64,000 nucleotides of DNA from Undibacterium paludis (GTDB lineage Bacteria; Pseudomonadota; Gammaproteobacteria; Burkholderiales; Burkholderiaceae_D). Shown in pieces: positions 27,528 through 36,784 of this stretch. Within the stretch, counting starts at the first letter, position 1; every line of letters starts with the position of its first letter. The stretch is taken from contig NZ_JAKZHX010000004.1 in the NCBI RefSeq assembly GCF_022568815.1, forward strand, positions 186,001 through 250,000, in the 5' to 3' direction. Position numbers and translations under genes: made by a program. Below the pieces are notes generated by a model. It did no database searches. It saw only the letters and a list, made by a program, of their open reading frames with translations, and was not told the DNA's origin.

Positions 27528-28708
27528 CTGCTCTGTGCAGCCCCATTGGAAATGACTGACCGTTGACCGCCATTCAGGAAACGCCCCAGTACCGTGCGTT
27601 GGACCAGCACTTGATAGGAGAGCAGACAAAATGTCGTGGTCAAGAACATATTGACGGCCATTCTTGCCACAGCACCCAGCGGGCTGGAATACAGCAAGAT
27701 ACCAAACCCCATGGTACCGAGCATGTGAACAAGATACACCCAGTAAGAACTTGCCGACAGATAGGCCAACAGCCGATTCTGCTCCGGCAGGTACTTGAGG
27801 AAACCGCCGATCAAGGCAAAGCTCCATAACCAGCTCACGCAGTTATACAGCAGAGCCATACCTGCATTGAGATACAGGTCGCTGCCCTGTACATTTTCAA
27901 ATTTTTTTGACATCGCCAGAAAGACGATCAACAGGATCAGTCCGGCCAGCAGATTTTTCCAGCAATTGCGTATATAGATTTCAAATAAATCTGCCTGGAA
28001 TCGATACAGATAGAAGCCAGCACAAAAGAACATGCCACTGTGAATAAACCCTGCCGCCTCCGGCATGAAAGACATGGGCGGGGTAATAATGCCGGCGCGA
28101 TAAAAAGAGCCTATTGCAGCCAGGGGCAAAGCGAGAAAAATAACGCCCCACCACTTGCACACGAGATTCTTCCATACAGTTGCCAGTAAAGCTGTCAGTC
28201 TTGCCGGCATATATTTTCCCAGATACAAAAACAGGGCCAATACCAGGCAATACAGGAACAGGTAATAAATAAACCACAAATGCAGTAACGCAAACTTTGG
28301 CCGCCCGGGTACTTCAGGGATCAGGCTGAAATCTATTCCCATGGTGCCCAAAGCGGCAAGATGGGCATAGACTGCAACCAGCACTCCCATGCTGATGAAA
28401 AGCAGGGGCCAGAACACCAGGAATGGCCATACCAAACGGTGCACACGCTGCCGCAACATCGCAGTAACACCACGCCTATCCAGCAGCAAGGCAGCAAAAA
28501 AACCGGCCAGTATAAAAAATACCGGCATGCGAAACGCATGGATAAACGCGATCAACAAGTCTGCGACAACGGTGGTCTGTTGATCGCGCCAGGGAGTGGG
28601 TGAACTGGCGGTCATGTAGTTGACCGAGACATGCAATACAATGCCTAACCACATCATGGCAGCCCTGAGATTGTCGAGTGCGTGCAGACGTTGATTGACA
28701 GTGTTCAT
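27509..28708 (-). CDS. membrane acyltransferase family 3
   Basis: 399 aa. Integral membrane acyltransferase (acyltransferase_3 / OpgC type) with about ten hydrophobic helices. The N-terminus RLHALDNLRAAMMWLGIVLHVSVNYM carries the family Asp and His (LDNLRA...LH). These enzymes O-acetylate or O-succinylate sugars or glucans at the inner membrane. The exact acceptor is unknown. ATG 28708 has GGTGA upstream; GTG 28717 is also in frame. A C-terminal tail ends in SSGVSGA. It is encoded 90 bp downstream of an AraC regulator on the same strand. Confidence 0.88.
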   Translation of the reverse strand: MNTVNQRLHALDNLRAAMMWLGIVLHVSVNYMTASSPTPWRDQQTTVVADLLIAFIHAFRMPVFFILAGFFAALLLDRRGVTAMLRQRVHRLVWPFLVFWPLLFISMGVLVAVYAHLAALGTMGIDFSLIPEVPGRPKFALLHLWFIYYLFLYCLVLALFLYLGKYMPARLTALLATVWKNLVCKWWGVIFLALPLAAIGSFYRAGIITPPMSFMPEAAGFIHSGMFFCAGFYLYRFQADLFEIYIRNCWKNLLAGLILLIVFLAMSKKFENVQGSDLYLNAGMALLYNCVSWLWSFALIGGFLKYLPEQNRLLAYLSASSYWVYLVHMLGTMGFGILLYSSPLGAVARMAVNMFLTTTFCLLSYQVLVQRTVLGRFLNGGQRSVISNGAAQSSGVSGA

Positions 28709-28798
28709 TACAATCACCAGCTTTCATTTAGTTAATCAAGCGAATCATGGCTGATTTTGACAGCCAGGGCTGGAACGACCACCGCAATCCTCTTTCTG

Positions 28799-29665
28799 TC
28801 ACCACAGACGATACATCCAGTCACTTTCGTTTCTTTGTGCGTCGCCAAGCAATTGCTGAGGCGTACGTCCGGTTATTTGCTTGCAATCCCTGACCAGGTG
28901 CGACTGATCGGCATAGCCATGCTCGCTGGCATGGGCTGCCCAATCCGGCGGTTTCCCCTGCACCAGTTTTTCATGTATCTGCGCATGGCTGCGTTTGGCG
29001 CGCCACAGTCTGGATAAAACCAGTAACGACAAGCCGGCTTCACGTCTGGCCCGTCTTTGTACTTGACGATCCCCCACTCCAAGCAACATTGCCGCCAATT
29101 GCAGACTGAGGTTTTGCCCCATGCGCCTTAAGCGTGACCAGGGGCTTAAAGCCAAGATTTGTCCATGTGCGCCAACATAAGCCTGTACCAGCCTGCACCT
29201 CTCCTCATTGCTGTCTGCAGTACTGACATCGAGCACAAATTGTTTTGCTTCTCCGGAAAACATCTGTTCAGCATCGACAAAATTATCTTGTATCTGAGAT
29301 AGATCCAGACCAAACAGGCTATGAAAAGCATCAGGAAAAAATACCGCCATAAAACTATGCCTGTCACCAAGATTCTGCGACACACCATGCAAACTCTGGC
29401 AACCAGTGAGCAAAATCCTTGGCAATAGTTGAGCACGTTCCTGACCACCCTGCTCGATCAGCCTGGCCTGACCTTCCAGCATCCAGGTAAGACAGCAAAA
29501 CGGATTTGCCGGAAAACGGTTCAGGCTGTCACGTTCAGACAAATGGCACCTGCGGGTATCGCGTACCACATACATCAATACATGCTCGGCAATGACGCCG
29601 TCAGCAGGCCAGAACTGCGTCCTGGGCGATAGAAGTGGGCGGGTATCCGATGCAGATGTTGACAT
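28799..29665 (-). CDS. AraC family transcriptional regulator
   Basis: 288 aa. N-terminal effector region (about 1-170, unfamiliar cupin-like/DUF6597 type) and a C-terminal AraC DNA-binding domain. The HTH region shows RLRRMGQNLSLQLAAMLLGVGDRQVQRRARREAGLS and the second HTH ends with HASEHGYADQSHLVRDCKQITGRTPQQLL. In the first helix the usual PxxxYxxxxR pattern is partly degenerate. ATG 29665 (SD weak) rather than the longer ATG-bearing frame is preferred. Same strand and upstream of the acyltransferase, so it may control it. Confidence 0.88.
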   Translation of the reverse strand: MSTSASDTRPLLSPRTQFWPADGVIAEHVLMYVVRDTRRCHLSERDSLNRFPANPFCCLTWMLEGQARLIEQGGQERAQLLPRILLTGCQSLHGVSQNLGDRHSFMAVFFPDAFHSLFGLDLSQIQDNFVDAEQMFSGEAKQFVLDVSTADSNEERCRLVQAYVGAHGQILALSPWSRLRRMGQNLSLQLAAMLLGVGDRQVQRRARREAGLSLLVLSRLWRAKRSHAQIHEKLVQGKPPDWAAHASEHGYADQSHLVRDCKQITGRTPQQLLGDAQRNESDWMYRLW

Positions 29666-30046
29666 GCAAGAATTGTAAGCAAACAACTTATTGATGTATT
29701 GAACAATCACGACATTTCTGAAAACTTTCCGGCGACCTCAACACCTGACGTCAGGAAAGCCGTGTTTTTATGATTTGCCCCTCCCCAAGTACCAATGTAG
29801 CAACTGAAAACCTGTGCCAAAACAACGCATGGAAGGTATTTCAGAATAAAATATGCCTGTCAGAGCTTGTCGCGAAATCAAGGCCGCCAGACACCACTCT
29901 CGCAGGTCGTACCTCGGTACGCCAGGGCGGTGCAGGAAAGCCAGCTGCATTTCGCAGCACCTCTTATTATTTTTTTGCTGACTATACAGCCTACCTATGC
30001 CCTACATCAATTTTTGATGAAAATTTAAACTAATTGGAAAAACATC
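29666..30046. other. intergenic region before ilvE
   Basis: 381 bp between the divergent AraC and ilvE genes. Two perfect palindromes stand out: CCTGACGTCAGG (29744-29755) and CGTACC-TC-GGTACG (29908-29921). Both are candidate operators with no assigned protein. An open frame of 87 codons here has no support. Confidence 0.5.
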
Positions 30047-31039
30047 ATGGCAAATGCAGAATTTGGAACCGTTTTTTTTAGCGAAATGACACTGGCCAGT
30101 TTTGATGGCGAAAAATGGTCGGACGCCAGCTTTGTACCTAGCGACCGCCTGCCCATGCATCCGGCTGCCCATGTACTGCACTATGCCAGCACTTGCTTCG
30201 AAGGCATGAAGGCTTTCCGTGCCAATGATGGCGCCATCAATGTTTTCCGTATCGACGACCACATCAGGCGCATGCAGAACAGCGCCAGATCCCTGTACCT
30301 GCCAGTGCCGGATGCGGCACAGTTGAAGTCGATGATTATTGACGTGCTCAAGAAATTCCAGGACCAGGTACCTGTCTTCCCTGGTTCTGCCTATATCCGC
30401 CCTACCCTGATCGGCACTGATCCGGCCATTGGCCGCGCCGCCGCACCGACACGCACCGCCCTGCTGTACATACTGGTATCGCCGGTTGGCGATTATTTTG
30501 CAGCAGATGCCAAGATGCGTGTCTTGCTTGACACCGACAACCAGCGTTGCGCCCCCCATTTTGGTAACGTCAAATCCGGCGGCAACTATGCCAGTGCACT
30601 TGGCCTGATACAAAAAGCCAAGGAAAAATACAACACGGCCCAGGTGATCTTCGCACCAAATGGCGATGTTCAAGAGACCGGCGCCGCCAACTGTCTGCTG
30701 ATCAACGACACAGAAATCCTGACCAAACCCCTGAACTCAGAATTCCTGCCCGGCGTTACCCGTGACTCATTACTCAAAGCCGGCGCCAAGTTGGGTTACA
30801 AGGTTACCGAGCGCAATATCAGTGCAGATGAATTGATGGAATGGATCAAGACTGGCGAAGTTGCCCTGTCCGGTACCGCTGCCGTATTGGCGCCGGTTGG
30901 TGAAATCGTCTATAAAGATGAAACCTATGCAGTCAATGGAGGCAAGGAACCCGTCAACGCCAAACGTCTGCGCAAATACCTCAACGATGTACAACAAGGA
31001 CTGGAAACAGACAGCTTCAACTGGGTCACCAAGATTTAA
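30047..31039 (+). CDS. ilvE: branched-chain amino acid aminotransferase
   Basis: 330 aa. Class IV aminotransferase that makes leucine, isoleucine and valine from their keto acids with glutamate as donor, PLP-dependent. The early active-site loop is in HYASTCFEGMKAFR. The PLP-binding Lys is in FGNVKSGGNYASAL, and PNGDVQETGAANCLL is the conserved family Glu loop. ELMEWIKTGEVALSGTAAVL near the C-terminus (SGTAA) binds the cofactor phosphate. Length and order match the longer type II IlvE. Monocistronic, ended by a strong hairpin. Confidence 0.95.
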   Translation: MANAEFGTVFFSEMTLASFDGEKWSDASFVPSDRLPMHPAAHVLHYASTCFEGMKAFRANDGAINVFRIDDHIRRMQNSARSLYLPVPDAAQLKSMIIDVLKKFQDQVPVFPGSAYIRPTLIGTDPAIGRAAAPTRTALLYILVSPVGDYFAADAKMRVLLDTDNQRCAPHFGNVKSGGNYASALGLIQKAKEKYNTAQVIFAPNGDVQETGAANCLLINDTEILTKPLNSEFLPGVTRDSLLKAGAKLGYKVTERNISADELMEWIKTGEVALSGTAAVLAPVGEIVYKDETYAVNGGKEPVNAKRLRKYLNDVQQGLETDSFNWVTKI

Positions 31040-31092
31040 TTATTTGTCGCACACATTTGCTGCGCACAATAGCGAGTATCACCTGCCTTGCG

Positions 31093-31129
31093 AAAAAAGC
31101 TGCATGCCCGAAAGCCATGCAGCTTTTTT
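31093..31129. terminator. bidirectional intrinsic terminator
   Basis: AAAAAAGCTGCATG pairs with CATGCAGCTTTTTT around a 9-nt loop; serves ilvE on the plus strand and the thioesterase on the minus strand. Confidence 0.92.
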
Positions 31130-31153
31130 AATCTGCGCATTGCCTGTGTCAAT

Positions 31154-31576
31154 TCAGACTGACATTTCTACCCGCGTAAAACTCAGCACATGATGTGTCA
31201 ATAATTGCGCCTGCCCATTCGCACATTCCACCGTACCATAAGCAGTCTTCTTACCCAGTTTAAGGACCTTGGCCGTACAGATGACGCCTTCTTCACGCGC
31301 ACTGCGCAAAAAAGCTGTTTTCATGTCACTGGTGACCCAATGCTCGTCGAGGCCACGCAAAGTCATGATCGCCAGCCACATCGCAACGTCAGCACCGCCC
31401 ATCAAACTCATACCGCTGACTATACCGCCTGGCCTTTCCAGTTCTGACTTGAAAGGCAGTAGTACGACGCACTGACCAGCAGCGCAGGATTGTACGGTGA
31501 AGTCGTAGGGACGCAAGAATTTTGAATCGGCAAGAACAGTGTTCAACTGTTCAACAGAAACACGAAGTTCATTCAT
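31154..31576 (-). CDS. PaaI family hotdog thioesterase
   Basis: 140 aa. Hotdog fold acyl-CoA thioesterase of the PaaI/YbgC-like type: ERPGGIVSGMSLMGGADVAMWLAI is the hotdog helix with the nearby GG..GG motif, and VTSDMKTAFLRSAREEGVI is the following strand pair with the catalytic Asp/Thr region. Expected to hydrolyse acyl-CoA, substrate unknown, in the cytosol as a tetramer. TTG 31579 is one codon upstream; ATG 31576 with AAGGA is preferred. It shares a terminator with ilvE and is separated from the S9 peptidase by another. Confidence 0.88.
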   Translation of the reverse strand: MNELRVSVEQLNTVLADSKFLRPYDFTVQSCAAGQCVVLLPFKSELERPGGIVSGMSLMGGADVAMWLAIMTLRGLDEHWVTSDMKTAFLRSAREEGVICTAKVLKLGKKTAYGTVECANGQAQLLTHHVLSFTRVEMSV

Positions 31577-31620
31577 CAACGATTTTCCTTGAGAGCAGAA
31601 ATCACTGTAGCGACATTGAT

Positions 31621-31651
31621 AAAAAAGAAGATGCCTGTATCAAGCATCTTC
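31621..31651 (-). terminator. intrinsic terminator of S9 peptidase
   Basis: GAAGATGC and GCATCTTC pair with a 9-nt loop; on the minus strand TTTTTT follows. It lies just downstream of the peptidase stop (31668). Confidence 0.85.
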
Positions 31652-31667
31652 CCGTTTTTTTCACAGT

Positions 31668-34600
31668 CTACTCCGGTTTGGTGACACCAGACTTGAACTG
31701 CCCCATCACGTCACGCTTGCCACGTTCCAGATAGGGTACAGGCTTGTCCATCCATTCCGGCCTTGGGCTGCCAAGCAGGTAATGATCGAAGAATTCGGCC
31801 ATATGCACGGTGTAATGCTTCATGTTGTCGCGCTCTTTCAAGCCGTGCTTTTCACCATTGTAATTGAACCAGTAAGCTTCTTTACCCAGCTGACGCAAGG
31901 CAGTGAAGAATTCTATGGCCTGGTACCAGGGCACTGCATCGTCATCATCATTGTGTATGGTCAGATAAGGTGTCTGCACTTTGTCGATATGGAAAATCGG
32001 GGAATTTTCTATGTATTCCGCCGTCTTGTTCCAGGGCGCCCCGCCGATACGGCTTTGCTGTTTTTCATATTGAAAGGCGCGGCTCATGCCGGTACCCCAG
32101 CGTATGCCGCCATAGCCACTGGTCATGTTGGCCATGGACGCACCGGCCTCAACCGCACGGAACATATTGGTTTGCGTGATCAGGTAATTGATCTGGTAAG
32201 CACCCCAGCTATGGCCTTGTATGCCCACGCGTTTTGGATCAACATAACCCTGCGCCAGCACTTTCTGCACTGCCGGTATCACGGCATTGTAGGCGCTCTT
32301 GCCCGGGTGGCCGGTCTTGTAGACGATGTCCGGACGCAGCACAATATAGCCGTTGCTCAGGTAGCGGGTCACATTGATGTTCTGGCCCGGCGCAGGAGGC
32401 ACATATTTATGCAGATTCTCCGACATGTTTTCATAGATGTAGACCATCATCGGATATTTCTTGGCCGGGTCAAAATTCTCTGGCTTGGCCAACAGGGCCT
32501 TGAGTTTTTTTCCGTCCAGTGTGGTGTACTCAATCAACTCCTGCCTGCCCCAGTTATAGCTGGCTTGCTGTGGATTGGCTGCGCTGATTTTTTGCGGATT
32601 TTGCAAAGTCAGGTTACTGGCCCACAGGTCCGGGAATTCAACAAAACTCTGCTCGGTGAACAACACTGTGTCAGCTTTTTTTGCCTTGATCAAACCAGAA
32701 ATCAATTTGTCGGCATGAATCAGCTTGACTGGTTCACCAGCCTTGGGGTTTTGCTGATAATAACCGGTTGAGCGATTGCCTTCATGCGTTGCCGCCAGTA
32801 TCCATGAATCAGTTGGCAAGGCTTTGGCCTCTGCTATTGGCGAAGGCTCTTCACCCGGCATTTTTTTCTCATGATCGAGTGGTACATAGCGCAACTCAAG
32901 CTGGTGCTTGCGTCCATAACCTGCTGTCAGGTTACGGCTGACCTGTGTTTTGGGGTTCACTTCCCACAGGTCGAACTGATCGTATAGAACAACACTGGCA
33001 TCATCTTCCGTCCAGCCGGCAAAACCATAAGCATCCTTGACTTCTGGCGTGTCACGTTTAGCGTCTTCAAACCTGGCTTTGATCTTTCCCGTCAGGTTGA
33101 TCTTGCTGCCATCAGCGGTGGCCCAGGCAAACCAGGTACTGGTATAGGCATCAAAGGCCAGCACATATTTGCCGCCTGGTGACAGGCTAGGTACATAGCG
33201 CAGCTTTTGCGCCAGCAGACGTGCCTGCCCGGTCTGCAAGTCGACAGCATATGCATCATGGTACAGGGCATCCCATGATTGCTGCATCCTGTATGGCAGG
33301 TCACTGACACCCATGGCAAAACCGGAGTTGTCGTTAATCAGTACATTGGGGACGCCCTTGCTGGCAAGCTGGACCAGGCGCTGCTCTGCGATATGGAATA
33401 CGGCCTTATAACTGCGCTGTTTTTCTTTCTCCGCCTTCACCTTTTGCATGGATTGCAGTTCAGGGTCTTTCCAATGCCAGAGGTCAACCTTGAATGGTTC
33501 TGGTGCATCCTTGGGTTCTGGTCTGGCCAGTTCTGCCGTACCAAAGAACAGGCGTTGCCCGTCTTTGCTGAAGCTCAGGCTGGCATGCTCGCTGGGCAGC
33601 CAGCCCGATGGCAAACCGGCTGTACCGGCAGTGACAATGGCTCTCGCTTCTGCATCACCGGCACGCCAGTAATACAGGTTAAAAGCAGTGATTTCTTTTT
33701 CCTTATCGGCTTCGCTCTGTTTTTTACCAGACTTGTCAGCTTCGGCCCGTTTTTTTGCCAGGTCATCACGATTGCTGACAAAGGCCAGTTGACGACCGGC
33801 TTCATCAAAATTCAGATGCCGGTAACTGCCAGCGCCACTCATGACAGCGCGTGCCGTTGTATCCTGCGGGCTGATGATGGCGACACCACCGCTGTCCTTG
33901 CTGTCCTTGCTGTCCTTGCTGTCCTTGCTGTCCTTGCTGTCCTTGCTGTCCTTGCTGTCCTTGCTGTCCTTGCTGTCCTTGCTTTCCTTGCCTGTTTCCT
34001 TGCCAGTTATGCTGAAAGCCAGCAACTCACCGTTCTTGGCCCAGGCAAAATCCGTGACATCCTTATAGCTGTGGCGCTTGCCGTTGGCAACATCGATGAA
34101 CAGGAATTCTGAACCAGTTTCTTTTTTCTTGGCAGCGCTGGCAGAACTGGTCGTAACCTGCTGATCCTCATCCAGGCCTTCATCCTGATCATCATCCTTG
34201 GCAGCAGCCTCGCTGTCTTTTTTAGCATCCTTTTTCACTTCTTTTGGCGCTTCCAGCAACACTGCCAGGAAATTACCGCCCTCTTCCGGCCAGGCAAAAC
34301 GTTTTACCCTGTCCTGGCTTTCCACTTTACCATTGCTCAGGTCCATGAAGCCCATGCCAGGCTTGGGCAAATCATCGCCCTTCTTCTTTTCTTTCTTGGC
34401 CTTGTCCAGTTCTGCACGCGTAGGAGCAATAGCAAAAGCCAGGTAGCGGCCGTCAGCACTGAACACAGGACCGGTACCGCGCGGCGACCGCCATTCGCGG
34501 CCGTCCTTGAGGTTTTTCACCACGACTTCGCCATCTGACTCTTGCCCGACCAGTGCATACGCTGCCCAGTTGCCATCACGACTCAGCACACTGCCCTGAA

Positions 34601-34817
34601 TGCTGCGCCAGTTGGCATATACATCATGGGTAATCGCCTTTTTTGCTGAAACAGGAACCGTCGCCTGGGCCGCCTCTGTCTGCAAAGTAGCGGCCTGAAT
34701 CAAAGGTGAATAGCTGCCATAAGCCAGGCAAACATACAACGCTGCCGTACTCAGGCGACGCAAACCGGACGCCGGGCGGAAAGAAAGAAAATCGGGGGAA
34801 ACTTGCGCGCTGGACAC
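31668..34817 (-). CDS. S9 family prolyl oligopeptidase-type serine peptidase
   Basis: 1049 aa. Signal peptide at the N-terminus (LRRLSTAALYVCLAYGSYSPLIQAAT), a seven-bladed beta-propeller of about 700 residues, then an alpha/beta-hydrolase domain. The nucleophile is in VGIQGHSWGAYQINYL; acid and base fall in TIHNDDDDAVPW and NGEKHGLKERDN. A secreted or periplasmic dipeptidyl aminopeptidase-like enzyme. Residues ~277-309 are a low-complexity KES-(KDS)10 insert in a propeller loop, preceded by another acidic region (KDDDQDEGLDEDQQ). The start is a GTG (34817); AAGG lies upstream. Longer than usual members because of these inserts. Confidence 0.9.
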   Translation of the reverse strand: MSSAQVSPDFLSFRPASGLRRLSTAALYVCLAYGSYSPLIQAATLQTEAAQATVPVSAKKAITHDVYANWRSIQGSVLSRDGNWAAYALVGQESDGEVVVKNLKDGREWRSPRGTGPVFSADGRYLAFAIAPTRAELDKAKKEKKKGDDLPKPGMGFMDLSNGKVESQDRVKRFAWPEEGGNFLAVLLEAPKEVKKDAKKDSEAAAKDDDQDEGLDEDQQVTTSSASAAKKKETGSEFLFIDVANGKRHSYKDVTDFAWAKNGELLAFSITGKETGKESKDSKDSKDSKDSKDSKDSKDSKDSKDSKDSGGVAIISPQDTTARAVMSGAGSYRHLNFDEAGRQLAFVSNRDDLAKKRAEADKSGKKQSEADKEKEITAFNLYYWRAGDAEARAIVTAGTAGLPSGWLPSEHASLSFSKDGQRLFFGTAELARPEPKDAPEPFKVDLWHWKDPELQSMQKVKAEKEKQRSYKAVFHIAEQRLVQLASKGVPNVLINDNSGFAMGVSDLPYRMQQSWDALYHDAYAVDLQTGQARLLAQKLRYVPSLSPGGKYVLAFDAYTSTWFAWATADGSKINLTGKIKARFEDAKRDTPEVKDAYGFAGWTEDDASVVLYDQFDLWEVNPKTQVSRNLTAGYGRKHQLELRYVPLDHEKKMPGEEPSPIAEAKALPTDSWILAATHEGNRSTGYYQQNPKAGEPVKLIHADKLISGLIKAKKADTVLFTEQSFVEFPDLWASNLTLQNPQKISAANPQQASYNWGRQELIEYTTLDGKKLKALLAKPENFDPAKKYPMMVYIYENMSENLHKYVPPAPGQNINVTRYLSNGYIVLRPDIVYKTGHPGKSAYNAVIPAVQKVLAQGYVDPKRVGIQGHSWGAYQINYLITQTNMFRAVEAGASMANMTSGYGGIRWGTGMSRAFQYEKQQSRIGGAPWNKTAEYIENSPIFHIDKVQTPYLTIHNDDDDAVPWYQAIEFFTALRQLGKEAYWFNYNGEKHGLKERDNMKHYTVHMAEFFDHYLLGSPRPEWMDKPVPYLERGKRDVMGQFKSGVTKPE
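33892..33981. repeat. 9-bp minisatellite encoding (KDS)10
   Basis: Ten perfect head-to-tail copies of CTGTCCTTG on the plus strand (AAGGACAG on the coding strand, codons AAG GAC AGC), plus a diverged copy with CTTTCCTTG at 33982. The perfect DNA identity, not merely protein identity, indicates recent slippage or expansion. Confidence 0.97.
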
Positions 34818-34960
34818 CTGGACAACCTTTCAACGAGAGAAAATACGATTTCCGGAACAAACCGAACTGAACTAACATCACTTAATTGTAATGTTAAAGA
34901 CCTTATATTCGACAAAAAATCTATGGATTATTGACATTGCAGCGCAGCAATAATATCAAC

Positions 34961-34980
34961 CCGGGGGAGGTAAACCCCGG
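34961..34980. other. GC-rich hairpin upstream of S9 peptidase
   Basis: CCGGGG pairs with CCCCGG around GAGGTAAA, in the 252-bp gap between the S9 peptidase and the exonuclease. No T-tract; function unknown. Confidence 0.4.
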
Positions 34981-35069
34981 CGTTACATCACTCGCTTGCC
35001 ATGCCGGTCCTTGGTTTCGCTCACAACAATGAGGAAACCTTAGCTCTGACCATCAATCACAATTAAGGT

Positions 35070-35651
35070 TCAGGTTTGTCGGTTTGCCAACCATTTGCGA
35101 TAAACCAGCAGGGCCACCTGGGCATCATTGGCGGCATACATGATCTGTTTATCATTCAATACTGGACTGGCCCAGTTTGAGGTAGAGGTTTTCTTGGATT
35201 TTTGCAGGTTCATGCCAAAGAACTTGGCAACGGCGGCTTTGGCGCCCATGTCACGCTGCTTGCTTTCACGCAGGGCTCGGGCCAGGTCCAGCACATTTTG
35301 CGGGGTGATATTGAGTTTGATCTTAAGATGCTTGATGTCGTCGCTGAGGCCAAAACCGACTTTCTGTATCTGTTTTGATTCAAGAATGGCGCGTACAGTA
35401 TCTGTATTGACTGCCTTCACCAGAGGGAACAAATAGGCGCGCGTGTCACTGGCCAGCTGTATCAGGTGAGGGCCGTCGGACTTCTGGCCCTTAAAAAATA
35501 CAGGCTTGGATTCTGTATCAAAACCCAGGATATCTGCATCCTTCATGTCGGCGTAAGCCAGTTCAGCATCTGCAGGCGTCTGCACCAACAGTACATCTTT
35601 TGCCTGGATACCAGGATAAGGGGGGAGGGAAACTTCTGGTTCGTCTGTCAT
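35070..35651 (-). CDS. 3'-5' exonuclease (RNase D-like DEDD)
   Basis: 193 aa. DEDDy exonuclease domain: the Asp-x-Glu of motif I is in ADILGFDTESKPVF, motif II Asp in VGFGLSDDIKHLKI, and motif III in MYAANDAQVALLVYRKW with Tyr four residues before the last Asp. It lacks the HRDC domains of true RNase D, so it is the short single-domain form that trims RNA or DNA 3' ends. ATG 35651 fits the domain start better than the in-frame upstream codons. Encoded alone, behind the LysR gene on the same strand. Confidence 0.9.
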   Translation of the reverse strand: MTDEPEVSLPPYPGIQAKDVLLVQTPADAELAYADMKDADILGFDTESKPVFFKGQKSDGPHLIQLASDTRAYLFPLVKAVNTDTVRAILESKQIQKVGFGLSDDIKHLKIKLNITPQNVLDLARALRESKQRDMGAKAAVAKFFGMNLQKSKKTSTSNWASPVLNDKQIMYAANDAQVALLVYRKWLANRQT

Positions 35652-35722
35652 GACAGCATGATAATGGAAATCAAGAGAATGAAGGAAAATGCATGCCAAA
35701 TAACTTTCAAATAATTTATCGC

Positions 35723-36631
35723 TTATTCAAACAATCTGGCGTTCCCGGCCATCAACTCTGTCAGCCAGTCGGCAAATACCCTGACCCGAGGCGACAACTG
35801 ACGATGACGGGGGTAGAGTATGGACACCGGCATGGCAGGCGGGCGCATGCCGGGTAATACTTCGCACATGCTGCCAGCTGCAAGCTGGGCTGCCACATGG
35901 TAGCGCGGCAGCTGAATCAAGCCATAGCCTGCTGCTGCGCTGGCAGCGTAGGCATCGGCATCATTGACCGACAGCATCCCCTTCATGGGTAACAATTGCT
36001 TCTTGCCGTCGACGACAAATTCAAAATCAACATTACGTCCTGTGACGGAAGAAAAATAATTGACTGCCTGATGCTGCTCCAGATCAGCCAGAGTCTTTGG
36101 CAGGCCATGCTTTTCCAGGTAGCTGCTGCTGGCACAGGTGATTTGCGTCATCAGCGCCACCCTGCGTGCGATCATGCTGGAATCACGCAATTCACCACCA
36201 CGCAAAACGCAGTCTATCCCCTCACGCACCAGATCAACCAGACGGTCACCCATGCCAATTTCGAGTTCGATCAAGGGATATCTGGCGCTAAAACCAGGCA
36301 GGGCCGGGATCACAAATGCCGTGCCAAGCGAGCCTTGCAGGTTCAGCTTCAATTTGCCGCGTGGATTGAGCAAGCTGTGGCTGAAGGCGGACTCTGTTTC
36401 TTCCAGATCTGCCAGCAGCCGCACGCAGCGCTGGTAGTAGGCATCGCCGTCAGCAGTGGTATTGACCTGGCGTGTGGTTCTTTGCAGCAGGCGCGTCCCG
36501 AGATGCGTTTCCAGCTGCTGGATACTGAGTGTCACACTGGCCCTGGGCAGTTGCAGATGTTCCGCCGCACGGGTAAAACTGGCGCGCTCCACCACGGCAA
36601 CAAACACCTGCATGGCTTGAAATTTATCCAT
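35723..36631 (-). CDS. LysR family transcriptional regulator
   Basis: 302 aa. N-terminal winged HTH (residues 1-60: FTRAAEHLQLPRASVTLSIQQLETHLG, with RLLQRTTRQV just after) and a LysR substrate-binding domain beginning near RGKLKLNLQG. The two alpha/beta subdomains match the inducer-binding core. Divergent from the aldo/keto reductase gene, which it most likely regulates, as is common for LysR. ATG 36631 has GGTGAGG-like SD; a GTG one codon upstream is in frame. Confidence 0.93.
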   Translation of the reverse strand: MDKFQAMQVFVAVVERASFTRAAEHLQLPRASVTLSIQQLETHLGTRLLQRTTRQVNTTADGDAYYQRCVRLLADLEETESAFSHSLLNPRGKLKLNLQGSLGTAFVIPALPGFSARYPLIELEIGMGDRLVDLVREGIDCVLRGGELRDSSMIARRVALMTQITCASSSYLEKHGLPKTLADLEQHQAVNYFSSVTGRNVDFEFVVDGKKQLLPMKGMLSVNDADAYAASAAAGYGLIQLPRYHVAAQLAAGSMCEVLPGMRPPAMPVSILYPRHRQLSPRVRVFADWLTELMAGNARLFE

Positions 36632-36664
36632 CACCTCACCAACTGAAAATTGATTTGATAATTG

Positions 36665-36711
36665 TTTAGATTTTTTGAATAGTAATTACAATTTTACCCC
36701 ATTTATCTAAA
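36665..36711. promoter_or_regulatory. divergent LysR/AKR promoter with spaced inverted repeat
   Basis: TTTAGAT (36665) and ATCTAAA (36705) face each other 33 bp apart in an AT-rich stretch between the divergent genes. Compatible with a LysR-controlled intergenic promoter, but arms are short. Confidence 0.35.
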
Positions 36712-36784
36712 AATTCATCACAACTACAATCACCCCATCTTCAGCAAACCTGCTGGGGCAACAACAGTGAATGGGAATATGACT

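Noticed and set aside
33892-33981. Short tandem repeats as a CRISPR or regulatory array
   Set aside because: Nine-bp units, in frame, encode KDS in a peptidase.
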